From Symsagittifera roscoffensis (taxonomy: Eukaryota > Xenacoelomorpha > Acoela > Convolutidae): a DNA stretch of 64,000 nucleotides. Shown piece after piece: positions 1 through 11,575 of the stretch. Where the stretch lies: NCBI RefSeq assembly GCF_963678635.1, contig NC_087070.1:38948600-39012599 (forward strand), given 5' to 3'. The notes beneath the pieces were generated by a model, which did no database searches, was not told the origin of the DNA, and saw nothing but the letters and a program-made list of their open reading frames with translations. Within the stretch, counting starts at the first letter, position 1. Each line of letters starts with the position of its first letter. The translations under genes and the position numbers were made by a program.

Positions 1-3000
1 AACATCAGTTGCCCAGCAAATTTCATAAAAAATGAGCATCTTCTAAAATTAAACTACATTTCAGAAGAGTACAATCTCCGAACAATTGCGTTAATTGTTC
101 AAACATTGATTCTAAAGGACGAACATTGGTGTTAAATATAAAAAAAATTGACATTTTTGGCTCTCAACAAAACTATTTGTGTTTATACAGAGTTCAGAAG
201 ATTATACCATTCTTCAACATTTTTTGGCGTTATGAGATATTCATTTTGATGAACTTTGCTCGGCTACGGACCTGGTAGTTATAGGTTAATTTCTGATTGT
301 GCCCGCTCTAAACTCCAAACGAAAATAATTGAATCCAAATTCGTAAATTAATAAGAGATATTTTTCGGTAGCGCAAGCTAGCCACAAGAACCGGTCGGTA
401 ATGTCCTTGAGACAAATTGCTCTTTTTTGCGATCAGCCTTAATCAAGGCTGAACCGAATTAGGACCAAAAACAGTTAAAATAGGATGTAGCCCCCGTTTT
501 TAGTATATTAATACTTGGGCAGGTAGGGGACTCGAACCTACGTCAACTGGCAAGTTTGTATAGTCGGTGCGTTAGCTTAGTCAACTCGGCCAACTGTGAT
601 TGTTTATATATGCATTTATACTTTTTTATTCGCATCTATACTCTACATTTGCGTTACAACACTGATGAAGTAAAAAGACTGAAAAATGAACAATTTGTAT
701 GGAAAAATGTAGGATAAATTTTTGCAAAAAAAATCGCCTCATTTTTTATCCGGCAAAAATTTAGATAAATCCTGTTTGTATTTTTTTGTCTTATCCTAGC
801 CCTAAAAATATTTAACTTTTTGAATTTTTTTAATTTGTCCGAAAAATTTAAATTAGCTTTGGAGCTTGCCTGGATTCATTTTGAAGCAAATTTATAGTGC
901 AGAATAGTTCATAAACTTGCGTTACGCATTCAGCATCATGAATAAAATTTTCATTGTGCGCATGAATTAGTCATGACCAAAGTGACAATTTTCCATCTCA
1001 CAGAACTTCATGATTTGAATCGGTTGTAAAATATCTTTTTATGTTAAAACTATAGGAGTCGCTATCTTTATTGTGGTGCGGCATAAAACTTTTTGTTAGA
1101 AAAAATTATTTGGATTGTCGAAACTGGACTGAAACTAAAAACAACCTCCGGAAGCTCATATGTATCGCATCTCCTAAACCTTTGCAACAATAAAACACTA
1201 AAAAGGAATTCTCAGGCTTCATTCTGAAGTTTTTTTGTTTAGTAAAAAGAGAAATTATTTAGTTTCAGCGACTATACAATGACGACTCCTTTCCACTGTG
1301 GCAGCGAAAAGGTTAACAACTAAGTGCGGTTAATAAAAATGCGGTCTAATTTTTGTTGATTCGCAGTCTGCTAGAGCAAATAGTACACAAAGATTGCTAA
1401 GAAAAAACTTTCTGTAGAGCACTTGATAATGAAATTTTGCAACAAGGCCAATTTAATGCCAATATTTTTTTTTACTGTTTTGAAAACATGTTCAGATGTT
1501 TTATTCTGATTTCAAATTACTGGGATGAATCTTAGTTGTGTTACTTATCCAATATAAATGTTTGATCATATCATAAAATTTTCCCTGCTAAAAGTTGCCA
1601 AAAATGCTCGTCATACAAGTCCATACTTGGAGAAAATGCTTCCTATGCAATTCAATCAGTTTGAAAATGTCATGAAAAGCATCTTTCAAAACCCTGAACT
1701 TTTATGACCAGCATTTTCCCTAGTTTCGAATGTCTTCATTTTATGAAACTGTATAAAAAAGGTTTTCCTAGGATTGAAAAATGACATATTAGCATAGCTT
1801 CTATTTATGGTAAAACTGGTAATTTTAACAACTAAAATCTACCCATAAAGGGTGTTTTTTACAGATGAAAATAGTGAAAAAGTGCAATAAGTTAAAACCT
1901 CTGTAATTGGGTTCCCGAAACTCCAGAAGTTTTAGATTGCTAAAAACTGATTAGTTAAATCCTAATGTTATTATGCCATGTGGGAGTTGGCTCACAGAAA
2001 AAAGAAGTCTGAAAAAACCAGTCAAAAGTTTATGTCACGATAGTTGTCAAAAAATGGGTAGGGAAGGCAAACATATAATCAGCTGTTACCAAGACAAGGA
2101 TTCCCCATCACTTAAGCAAAAAATCAACTTGTTAATAAATTGTGTTTTGTTTCTCGCTAAAATGATGGGGAAGGCTTGCAAACAGCATACTTGTGCGTTT
2201 CAGGGTTTTCCTATGAAACGCACATGAATGCTGGATGGACAAAACAAATGGATGGAGAAAACAAATCTCGAAATCAAGGCCGTTGTCAATTCATGGATTG
2301 GGAAGGCCCCGAAACGCACATATTGCTTTTCTATGTCTTTAACATCTTTTTTATCAAAAAAAGTCCAACCATGAACTAAGGGGAGGTTTGAGAGCACCAG
2401 ATAAGTGCGTTATGAGCAGATTTGTTCAAAAAAATTTGCTGATTTGTTACATTTTTATTTAGATCATTAAATTTGAGATCGACGATGAATCAGTCACCAT
2501 ATGCGTCATGATAACATCAGAAAAAAAAGACGAGAACGAGCTATTGAGCATAAATTGCCATGCGCATAGTGTTACAAAAAAACACAAAAAATAAATAAAA
2601 AACAACTTTTTCTATTCTTTTCCAAAAAACGGTTTTTATTGGAATTTGCTATGATATTCCCATGTAAACTAGCTGTCCTTTTTCTATCATATCAGAAAAA
2701 AAATCCAACCAAAATTATTACAAGTGCATATAAACCAATAAAGACTTTTAATTTAACACTATTAAACGTGTATAAAAAAGTACAATTTAATTGTGTAAAT
2801 TTAAAAATTGGATTGATCTGATAAGAAAACCAACCCTGGAATTTTCAAAAATCTTTGGGACTTGGTGAAATCCAGAATTTTCCGTTTGCTTTTTAAGATC
2901 GATGTAATATTTTTGTAAAGCTGGTTTAACAAAAACTGCATTTTTGAAAATTTTCTTTGTTTCATCCCACACAGGCTATTGAATATACGAAGCGAAAAAT

Positions 3001-3840
3001 ACCAGAGTAAATTGCATCTGGTAACATACAAATCATAACAAATTTTTTGCTTTATTGTTCAGACAATTTGAAAAATGTGGAGGAAATTTGGATTCGAGAG
3101 TGTCTTAGTTTTTTCTTTCAGGTAACACAAATAATTATAGGAACGGGTCGAGTCATATATCATATTAAATCCCTTTCAGTCATAATTCATTGCGAGAAAA
3201 ACCAGTTAAAAGTTTTTGTTTTTGGTCTTATTTCAAGGTAATAAGCTGAAACATTATTTCACTTGAGTAAAGAGTAAAGTAAGTTTTTGGAGTTTTTTAA
3301 GTGCCAATTTGGGAATAAAAAAATTCAAAAATCAAAAATTTCATGGAAAAAAATTGAAAAATGTTTTGTAACGATTTTTTTTGTGTTTCTTTTGTCATTT
3401 TCAACAAAAACTAATTTCTATTTAGCCTATTTCACTATGAATATCGAAAATGCTCCAAAACTTAATTTTTCGTTCAGATCTCTTAATCACGCCACGCAGA
3501 AAAACGACACTCATTTGAAAAAAACAACACTTTTTTTGTTTTTAAGACTATGGCCGGAACATTCTGTGCTACATGCACAGTAACCGGCTATCCTTGTTTG
3601 AATTTGAATTAATTTAAGCCGCCAATATGGCTTTGGTAGGACTATGAGTGTAAACTATCCCAAACTGGGCTCATTGGCAATTTTCAACCCTCCATAGCTT
3701 TACAAAAAGGTCAGTTGAAACATTTTGTGCGCTAAAGTTATTGATAGTTTTGATAGTTCAATTTTGGTTGATTTCTGAGTCTATGGTTTATTACCCCAAA
3801 TAGAGCATCAACCACATTTTCGTCACTTTATTTGAAAAAA
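1..3840. other. Non-coding, AT-rich region
   Basis: I see no exon, domain or complete mobile element that I can support here, apart from the tRNA-like stretch near 519-594. Open frames are short, low in complexity and without family resemblance. Around 2,050-2,320 there are three loosely repeated copies of a GGGAAGGC-containing phrase, too diverged to call a tandem repeat. Confidence 0.5.
519..594 (-). repeat. tRNA-like SINE head or decayed tRNA
   Basis: On the minus strand there is a good polymerase III box A (TGGCCGAGTTG) followed about 45 bases later by a box B (GGTTCGAGTCC). The box A spelling is of the Leu/Ser tRNA type. The acceptor stem does not pair and the T stem is imperfect, so this is not a functional tRNA. 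A tRNA-derived SINE head or tRNA pseudogene fits best. Confidence 0.4.
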
Positions 3841-3966
3841 ATGCAATTACTTTTCAATCGCTATCTTCGAAAGTCGAAACACAAAACCAAAACTTCTTCC
3901 GAGTCAGACAGTGATTTTGATACTGAATACGCGCCATTCAAGCTGAAACGGCTCCGCAAAATTTGA
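3841..3966 (+). CDS. Small 41-residue ORF, doubtful
   Basis: An ATG-started frame of 41 codons lies just upstream of the RhoGEF locus. It has a basic start, a Ser/Asp/Glu-rich middle and a Lys/Arg-rich end, so it is less like random AT-rich sequence than its surroundings. An in-frame stop lies three codons before the ATG. It could be an upstream ORF, part of a 5' exon, or chance. No family is recognised. Confidence 0.15.
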   Translation: MQLLFNRYLRKSKHKTKTSSESDSDFDTEYAPFKLKRLRKI

Positions 3967-4256
3967 ACTGAATTCAACAATGGAATTTTTGATTATTTTC
4001 ATAACTTCTGTAAATAATTCGATTCAAGATAGAACCATTTAACTGTTGTGCATGGCTCTTTAGTTTAACGCTTAAAACGACTTGAAAGCGAGTTTAAACA
4101 AAATCTAATTTTGCGGTTAAGTGCATTTTCATCCAAGTTTATTCTTGCGATAATGGAAAACTTATTGTCAATATCTGATAACTTAGCAGAAGATAAAAAA
4201 CAATTCGTTTCGGAAATTAAAGTTTTTGTTAGTGAAAATAGACTCTTTTCTTACAG

Positions 4257-4326
4257 GCGGCTTTCGAAAAGGGTATCTGAAAAAACAGAGCTAGAAACTG
4301 GCCTGATTTACATAATGGATGTTCAT
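4257..4326 (+). CDS. ARHGEF9-like: RhoGEF, possible 5' coding exon
   Basis: A TTTTCTTACAG acceptor precedes it and GTGAGT follows. The 70 bases read RLSKRVSEKTELETGLIYIM without a stop and end in phase 0, matching the next exon. No homology was recognised, so the exon rests on splice signals and phase alone. Confidence 0.35.
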
Positions 4327-7300
4327 GTGAGTTGCTGTCAATTTTCCAACTTTTCTTTTGATCATTTGATAGTCGAGAAATACGATTAAGACCGAAATTT
4401 TCTTGGCTGAGAAATGTTCCCTCACTCTCCTACAAAAATCGTCTGGGCTCGACCTCCCAACCTCTGCGTTGAGAGGAAAAGGAACCAATCACTCCATGTT
4501 TAAACGCTATTTGGGATCAAATTAAACGTGCTATTCACAACAAAATGGTTGGTTTTTTTTTTCACATGTCTGGATTTTCATATTTGCCATTTTAGAGGTC
4601 TGCGCCATTTGCAATCAAAAGAAGATCCATCGTCAATCAGCTCGGAGGAGGTTTTTTAGTAGCATCGAACCATCTCGAAGTTATTCAACAGTCACCGGAG
4701 AGATCCAGTGGTTCCGGGGATGAAGGCTCCTCCTGCGACCGGAGTCCAGTAATCGGATTGCGTAGCGGTGGCACGCTCGAGAATAGCAACACAGTTCTAA
4801 ACGCGTCGCTAGGTTCACTCGAGGAACACCATGACAGGTCACTGAATGCAGAACGACATGAGAGCGACGAAAATATCGGCTACACGGACATCGGCTACGA
4901 TAGCTTCCACAATGCAACTGTCCATCATTTTCCAGATAGCTTCGACATTGAAGATCAGCCTGACGAAGGCCATGTAACCGAATATAGAGGAGTGTCACGC
5001 TTAGCCGAACAAAACAAGGAGTCAGATGTAGCTAATGGGTCGCCTACTGTGTCGGTTTTCAGTCGCCAGGATGTATTAAGACGAAGTTTCCCGCTGTGCA
5101 ACAAGAAACGATTCGTTTTGGGTGACATGAAAACTCATCTCAAACTGGTAAGTAAATCAATCTTAGGCAAATTTTCAATGAAGCGGAAACTACATAAGAA
5201 TTATGTAACAATTGCATTACAACAGTGACAATCTATTGTTATGTTGTACAACAACCTTAATTATCGGCTTCCTGGTAAGATATTTTTGTTTTCGGCTTGT
5301 TGGCCCTTCGGCTTACATAGAACCCAGTCTTACGAAGAACTGTTTTGGCCAACCGATAATCCATTTTTTAAAGGCACCAATAAAAACAAGTTAAGCATCG
5401 GGTACTGGAACTCATTTTTTTTTTCAAAAAAGTCAATTTTTGCAGTGTTTGGTTCCGTGTTTTTTTTTGCATCAAGACCAGAACTCAATTTGGTTGACCG
5501 GAAGACAAGTCTCAGATCGGCTCTTATGTTAAGTTTCAACAACGAAAAAAAAGATGAAAAATTAGGTTTTTCGGGAGGTTTAAGTTAACCTGATTATTAA
5601 GATATCTAATTCAATAAATGAATTCGATAATCTGCGATGATGGTTTCGAATAGAAAATTTCGTTTCTTTGAGGTAGAGTGAGAGAGAGAGCATTGAATGT
5701 ATTTGAGGTAACTACCGAAGTCGAAACCACAAATTCATTTATCTATTTAAATGTATGCTGTAAGCGTCAATGTATAATCAAGTTACCATAGCGAATATAT
5801 TAACGCAAAGCTTCAAAATAGAACTACACCTCAAGTTTGTTTTTCTCAGACGAAAATGGCCTCAAGTTTTGTTAATGTCTAAGCCTCGAATTTATGAACT
5901 TTCATAATTTTTTATGAACTTCATTATTAAATGATCAGAAACTGATCCGTACAACTTTTTTTACAGCCGTCAAAATTATTGACCAGAACTTGGTAGTTAT
6001 CCCTGCATAATTAAAAAGCTACAATTATAAACTCAAAAACGGAATTTCACATGAAGAAGATGGGCAATTTGAAAAAGTTAATGCGTTGTTTTCAAACACC
6101 GAAACTTTTGGACTGTTTCAAGCAGCGGAATGCATCGTCGAAAAACTCAAAAAACGCACAAACCGATCAAAAAAGTTGCAAAAGTGAACGAAAACGATCG
6201 AGAATGAACAAAAGTCACTTCCTGGCAACACAACGCGGAAACACTTGCATTGCCATTTGGGACCACGTGACGTGCGAACAAGACGAGCTGCAGTTCCGCT
6301 GTGGTGACGTCATCGAAATTTTGGACCAGTCAAATCGCAACTGGTGGCTGGGCAAAATGTTCACCCGTGACGACCTCGGAGATCAAACCAGAAATGAGAC
6401 CAAAAATGCGGGGCAATCAGAGCACGGGTGGTTTCCCAGCATTTTTGTACAAGTAAGTCCAATTATCATTTTAAGTTGTCACTGCTGATTAATAACTACT
6501 TGGATGACTAATGATGATTTTAGCAAGCTTAGGAGTTTCAGACCTATCATTGGTCAAAAACTTTCACGGTGGCCTGGGAATCATGTCCATAAGCTAAGGA
6601 ATAAAATTCAGGGTAGAAAGCAAGATAAAAAAAGCACTGAGGGATATGCCATAATGGCGCGTTTTTCTCTGCGGTAAAAAGAGGCTGCCCGCTGAAAAGA
6701 TGTTAACCATACATACCATTTTGTCTACCTTTTTTAAGGTCGATCAAATTGATTTTCCGAGCACTCCAAGAGCACTATAAAGACCTTATTTTGACTAAAA
6801 ATTTTGCGTCGCAGGAAATTTTTTGAAAAAACAGGTCAAAAAAGCCGTTTTCAGGCATTTTTTGGAAAATTTCGACCAAAAAATCTTTGGCGAGCGCTCT
6901 CTCCTCAAATTTAGCATATATTGGCGCCTGAGGCGCCTATAGAAAATCTTTAGGGCCCGTCACCAAAAATGGATATATCAAAATAGTACAAGGGGGGCCC
7001 TTTGGGTCGGCAGGGGGTCGAATCGCTGAGAGGGAGGCAGCGTCCGCCCCCCCCCCCCCCCCTCAATAGCTGGTGTTTTGAATCATATCAGTGTAAATGA
7101 TTGACTAGATACACGCTCAAACTGGATTACACGCAATTTTTAGACGAACTTATGCCGTAATTTTATTAAGAGGCTTAAAAAGATCTGAAGAAATTGTTTT
7201 GAATTCTATAACGGCGGATGTCTCATCTCGTATGTAGTTAAATGGCTGTTTTAGGACCTGAACGAGACTTGTCGTAGTGTTCAGCAGGATGAGAACATGA

Positions 7301-10300
7301 ACACGATTAGGAAGTACCACAGGAGAGCTTTGTGTGTGAGGGAACTTCTATCTAGCGAGAGAAGCTATGTCAACAGTCTCAAAAACGTCTTAGAGGTAAG
7401 AATAAGACAGAGATTAAGGACACCACGACACGCAGTGAATGAATAATTGAGGACCAAGTGAAATAAAACAGCCCGCACCCTCTTTTTTCCCTAGCAAATT
7501 GACTCTTATTTTGGTTTTTGATAGCAACCAAAAACTAGTTCTGACTTTCGTTATAAATGCGTAGTTTTGCTATATTTCTGGCGTGGATATCTTTGCTGAT
7601 ATGAAGCGTCGCTCGTTTTTCATGTTCAGATCTACCAAGACTCATTCAAACACAGCAAGTCTATTAAAATAGACGAAGTGAACCGGATCTTCTGCAACAT
7701 GGAAGAGATCTTCGAGTTCCACAAACGACTCCTCGTCAACCTCGAGAAGTGTGCGGTGGATCCGAGCAGACGAGAGACGAGACTGCACGAGTGGTGTGTG
7801 TCTGAAGTATTCATTGGGTCGATCGCCGAGTTCGTCGAAATATACTCCACCTATTGCAATCAGTATCAGTCGGCTATTTCGACACTGAAGCAGGTTCAAC
7901 GAAAAAAGTCAGTCGACTGCTTAATTGAGGTGAGATTTTAGTTAAAGAATGAACCATATTGCTAAAAATTTTTTATTAAAATGGATTGAGATCTATGAAA
8001 AAATTTCTGTGTTGAGAAAAACTGGTCATATAAAGACATGTTTTTGGCTTGTGAGTCGATATTACAGGAGAGTCGATTGAATTACTCGCAAGTAAGCTTT
8101 TATCGACGGTTTGAAAGCATGCTTGGTGCCCAAAAAAACAGAGTTATGCTTTTTTTCTGCATATTTTTAGATTATTTTTTGTTTTGTTACCGCGGTCGTG
8201 GTTTGAAATTGGTTATACTTGCACAGCAACCGGAGGTTATTGCTTTTTTTGGTTTTTTTCAATTGACTTTTAATGCTATTCATTTATTATTGTTTAGTTT
8301 AACGGAAAATTTGATTCCATTTTGCTGCCCAAAACCTGACAAAAATTTTTAAATTTCTTTTTTTGTTTTGTTATTTGCTGTTGTTTATTTGTTTGTTTGT
8401 TTGTGTTTTGATCGGCGACAGAATTGCAGACGGAGACATGGGGAGACTTTATCTTTGCAGCACTTTCTGCTGACTCCAATCCAGAAGATCTGCAGGTACC
8501 AGATGCAACTCACAGAACTCGTCAACAACACCCAGGAGGACCACCCTGACTACTCGTGAGTATATCATCCACCCCCCCCCCCACCCCCACCCTTTCCTGA
8601 AAAACACTTCTTTACAACACTGATGTACGCATAATCGTTTTTAGATGATTTAAAAATCCAATCTTCAGAAAAAAGTTCTCAGCAAAATGGAATCAAAAAT
8701 GGAATCAAAAAATGGATTATAATTTTTGCGGTTAGAAATCGAACTTATAAATTGATTGAAGCGGCAATTGTTTAAATACTGAAATCAATTATAACAGATT
8801 TTTTTTACGACACACTTATCAGTCCCTCCGTCAAAGCCGAAACAGAAACTAGATATAGAAGTGGACATCTGCCAAGTTCGTTTCGAGCTATAGATCGGTA
8901 TCTGGAACCCCCATCAAGTATTCAGATCATATATCTAAATTTAATCTAAACTTGGCAGATGTCCACTTTTGAAAACTTTTTATCTTATTTATGGGTTCTT
9001 TAATTTCAAACCTTACATCTTAATTCAACGCGTTGAGCCATAGTTACACGTAAAACAACAACAAAAAAATTGAAAATTGGGGGGATTGGAAAAGACAAGA
9101 CATCAATGAGTTTGTGACGTCATGTTTCAGTGAGCTGAAGTTAGCAACTGAGGAAATGAGGCGAGCTGCTTTTGAAATCAACGAGAGGAGAAGAGCATAC
9201 GAAGCAGCTGCCATTAGTGCAACTAGCAGTCGGTCAAGGTCAGCTGGCGTGAAGAAAACGTCCACTTCTTTTCTCTTTCCAAGCCAGCAGTCGGCTAAGC
9301 TCACAAAAACTGCTACTGTAGCAACCACAGATGTTTTAGAAGAAAAAGGTATGCTTCATTCGATTGGAAAAAATCTCAGCGCATATATCGACCCCCTCAC
9401 CAACCAAAGAATCCCTTTGGTATTATTTTATCACATCCTTTGTCGGCGACCAGCCCTAAAATGTTTCTAAAGGCGAGCCTTTGACACTCGACTCATGTAT
9501 ACTAACTTTGAATGATAGCGCCTTAAAGACGGGATGGATTTTTGTCCTTTTTTTTAGGTCGACCAAAATGATTTTGTAAACACTTCCAGATAACTATAAA
9601 GGCCTTATTTTGACCCTAAGTTTTGCGTCTCAGGTAAATTTTTTGAAAAAAAAACTGGTCAAAAAGCAGTTTTTGTGCATTTTTCGGAAAATTTTGACAA
9701 AAAAATTGCGTTTTTTCGGCGCGCTTGCCTTCAAATTTAATATATATTGGCGCCGGAGACGCCTTTAGACAAATTTTAGGGTTCGTCGGCCTAACATGGA
9801 TGTCATTAAATAATACCAAAGGGTCGAATACCTGAAAGCAAAGCGCCCCCCCCCCCCAACCCCCCTCCGCCTTGTATGATCTCATAAATCGCTTGTAACG
9901 AGAAAAGTAACATTTCATTTGCTTCCAAAAAAATAAGCATTGTCACATTTATTTCACGCCAAAAATTCCAGTACTATAAAATTCCAAGTGATTTAAAATT
10001 ACCAAAAAATGCTAGAGAGCAAAATTCAAAGATGTTTATCTCAGAAATGGATTCACTTGACCACCAGCGGATTTAGGGGGGGGGGGGGAGGCTTGCCCTT
10101 AGGGATTCGACCACATGCCGACCCGAAGGGTCCCCACTTTGTACTATTTTGAAATATCCATTTTTGGCTGACTGACCCTAATTTTTTTCTAAAGGAGCCT
10201 TTGGCGCCAACATATACTAATTTTGAGGGGGGACCCTGTGCCAAAAAAACGTGATTTTTTTGGTCAAAATTTTCCAAAAAGTGCGTAAAAACTCCTTTTT

Positions 10301-11575
10301 TGGCTCGTTTTTTTCCAAATTTTCAAAAAATGACAAGAATAGAGTGTTCCCTTGAAAAGAACCAGACCAGAACCGGATATGCTTTTGTTTTAATCAAATT
10401 AAACCTTTTATCAAGATATGGTACTTTTTTGAATTGAAGATTTTTGAAAATGAAGATATATTTTATTTTTTTATATTTACATATAATATATATTTTGTTT
10501 TTATATAATTTATTTTAATGAAGATGATATATCATATTTTTTTAAAATTTCATTCATATTCTGCAATAAATTCAACCGTGTGGTAGCTTGTTTTAGATGC
10601 AGCATCCTATCAACGCTCTTGACTGCTTAAATCTTATTATAAGTCCAACGAGAAAAGACAATTTGACAACTTTTTTCCGAATTGATTTTCCGAGCTCTCC
10701 CATAGCATTAAAAAGAGACCCTGTTTTGGTCAAATTTTTTGCGCCGCAGGCACAATTTTCAAAAACAGGCCAAAAAACGCGTTTTTAGGCAATTTTTAGA
10801 AAACTTTGACCAACAAAATTGCGTTTTTTTGGCGCGCGCTCCCCCCTCAAAGTATGTATATATTGGCGCCAAAGGCGCCTTTAGAAAATTTTTAGGGTCC
10901 GTCTCCAAATATGGGTATCTCAAAATAGTAAAAAGGGAGGGACCTTTTAGGTCGGCAGGGGGTCCAATCCCTGAGGGGAAGGGGCGTCCGCCCCCCCCCC
11001 CCCTAAATCCACCCCTGATTCATCGTATGCAGGGGCGGATTTAGGTCCTCCTTTGGTACTTTTTAAGAAATCAATTTGCGGCCGACAGACCCTAGATTTT
11101 TTCTAAAAGCGCCAAAGGCGCCAAGATATGCTAACTTGAGGGGGGAGCGCGCGCCGAAAAAACGCAACTCCAAAAAGTGTCTTTAAATGCCTTTTTTGGC
11201 CTGAGCTCCAAAAAATCAATTTGGTCGACCTAACAAAAAAGTTTTTGAAAATCCGCCCCTCGAGAAAATCCTAGATCCGCCCCTGCACTTGACTTGAAAA
11301 CCCTGTGAATTCAATTTTTTTATATAAATGTTTAAATTTTCAATTTAATTTTCGTAGCTTGATTTCGATCAAAGTTTGAAATGTGTGATGAATTTTCAGA
11401 TAGTCTCTCATCCCCTCCGCCCACGAACTCTGCCAAGCAGAACACAAACAACAGCAGTAAAGAGAAGTCAGCGGGGGGAGGGCCTGCAGGGGCGGGGGTG
11501 AGTGTGTTGAAAAGAATCCCCTCCAAGAGGTGCTCCAAAAGACTACTCCGCCTATTCAGCCACCCATCTGCCTGA
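4257..11575 (+). CDS. ARHGEF9-like: RhoGEF of the Asef/collybistin family (SH3-DH), lacking a PH domain
   Basis: This is a spliced gene with exons 4257-4326, 4596-5147, 6051-6452, 7255-7395, 7630-7929, 8422-8555, 9131-9348 and 11400-11575. The six exons from the ATG at 6051 join in perfect phase to 456 residues. Residues about 66-134 are an SH3 domain with AIWDHV, ELQFRCGDVIEI, NRNWWLG and GWFPSIFV, closest in spelling to ARHGEF9/ARHGEF4/SPATA13. Residues about 148-355 are a DH (Dbl) domain: RELLSSERSYV (CR1), IFCNMEEIFEFHKRLL, and FLLTPIQKICRY (CR3), ending in EINERRRAYEA. Family members load GTP onto Rac/Cdc42-type GTPases at the membrane. After DH the family normally has a PH domain; here about 100 Ser/Thr/Pro- and Lys/Arg-rich residues end in a TGA. 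The two 5' exons (4257, 4596) are phase-compatible and may give a longer N-terminus. The family assignment is firm; the 5' and 3' ends are less so. Confidence 0.85.
4596..5147 (+). CDS. ARHGEF9-like: RhoGEF, long N-terminal exon, acidic and disordered
   Basis: This is a 552-base open exon between a TTTTAG acceptor and a GTAAGT donor, phase 0 at both ends (184 residues). It is clearly less AT-rich than the introns around it. The peptide is rich in Ser, Glu, Asp and His with no domain, as is usual for the disordered N-terminal part of Asef-type GEFs. Joining to the SH3 exon needs a weak acceptor at 6056 or 6059, both in frame; otherwise 6051 is an alternative start. Confidence 0.6.
6051..6452 (+). 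CDS. ARHGEF9-like: RhoGEF, SH3 exon
   Basis: The ATG at 6051 is preceded by an in-frame TAA at 6012 and begins a basic, Cys-containing stretch before the SH3 domain. AIWDHV replaces the usual ALYDY, as in collybistin. The n-Src/distal part carries an insertion of about 20 residues between WWLGKM and GWFP. The exon ends CAA|GTAAGT in phase 0. Confidence 0.85.
6725..7065 (+). mobile_element. Decayed hAT-like repeat (CAGGGGCGGAT family)
   Basis: This intronic copy shares the family body: GGTCGAYCAAATTGATTTTCCGAGC near one end, a doubled GGCGCC phrase in the middle, and a C-run near the other end. The termini are degraded and no target duplication is visible. Confidence 0.6.
7255..7395 (+). CDS. 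ARHGEF9-like: RhoGEF, DH domain start (CR1)
   Basis: Acceptor CTGTTTTAG, donor GAG|GTAAGA, phase 0 at both ends, 47 residues. It carries RRALCVRELLSSERSYVNSL, the first conserved helix of Dbl-homology domains, including the conserved Glu of the RELLSSE segment. Confidence 0.85.
7630..7929 (+). CDS. ARHGEF9-like: RhoGEF, central DH exon
   Basis: Acceptor TTTCATGTTCAG, donor GAG|GTGAGA, 100 residues in phase 0. It encodes the IFCNMEEIFEFHKRLLVNLE helix and the following EFVEIYSTYCNQY segment, both in family order. Confidence 0.9.
8422..8555 (+). CDS. ARHGEF9-like: RhoGEF, DH domain CR3 exon
   Basis: It begins after GGCGACAG (phase 0) and ends TC|GTGAGT (phase 2). It encodes FLLTPIQKICRY followed by QMQLTELVNNTQEDHPDY, the diagnostic CR3 of Dbl domains. 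The usual KYPLQL is RYQMQL here. Confidence 0.9.
9131..9348 (+). CDS. ARHGEF9-like: RhoGEF, end of DH and linker
   Basis: The GTTTCAG acceptor gives the one base that completes the split Ser codon from the previous exon. ATEEMRRAAFEINERRRAYE is the last DH helix (family pattern AMxNVAxxINERKRKLE). A Ser/Thr/Lys linker of about 50 residues follows and the exon ends AAAAG|GTATGC in phase 1. No PH strand pattern is seen. Confidence 0.75.
9550..11020. mobile_element. Cluster of three decayed CAGGGGCGGAT-family repeats
   Basis: Three copies lie at about 9550-9870 (+), 10058-10340 (-) and 10640-11017 (+), in the last intron of the RhoGEF. Each has the GGCGCC palindrome, the GCGCGC stretch and the G/C homopolymer. 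The last ends in ATCCACCCCTG, close to the family terminus. The AT-rich tract 10,380-10,590 lies between copies. Confidence 0.6.
11030..11285 (-). mobile_element. CAGGGGCGGAT-family repeat with both termini
   Basis: This 256 bp copy has good terminal inverted repeats, CAGGGGCGGATTTAGG at the left and CTAGATCCGCCCCTG at the right. It abuts the previous copy after 12 bases. I could not find a matching 8 bp target duplication for this one alone. Confidence 0.65.
11400..11575 (+). CDS. ARHGEF9-like: RhoGEF, C-terminal exon with stop
   Basis: Acceptor AATTTTCAG; the first two bases complete the codon split at 9348. It encodes a Pro/Ser/Gly-rich stretch and a basic tail (SKRCSKRLLRLFSHPSA) before TGA. 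The phase match and the local rise in GC support an exon. It takes the place of the PH domain of relatives. Confidence 0.55.

Noticed and set aside
4431..4490. GGTCGAGCCC box-B-like sequence on the minus strand
   Set aside because: No box A at the right distance and no tRNA fold; it lies in an intron of the RhoGEF.
9349..9470. Read-through of the RhoGEF exon past 9348
   Set aside because: A good GTATGC donor and a phase-matched acceptor at 11,400 make splicing more likely; the read-through peptide lacks PH features.
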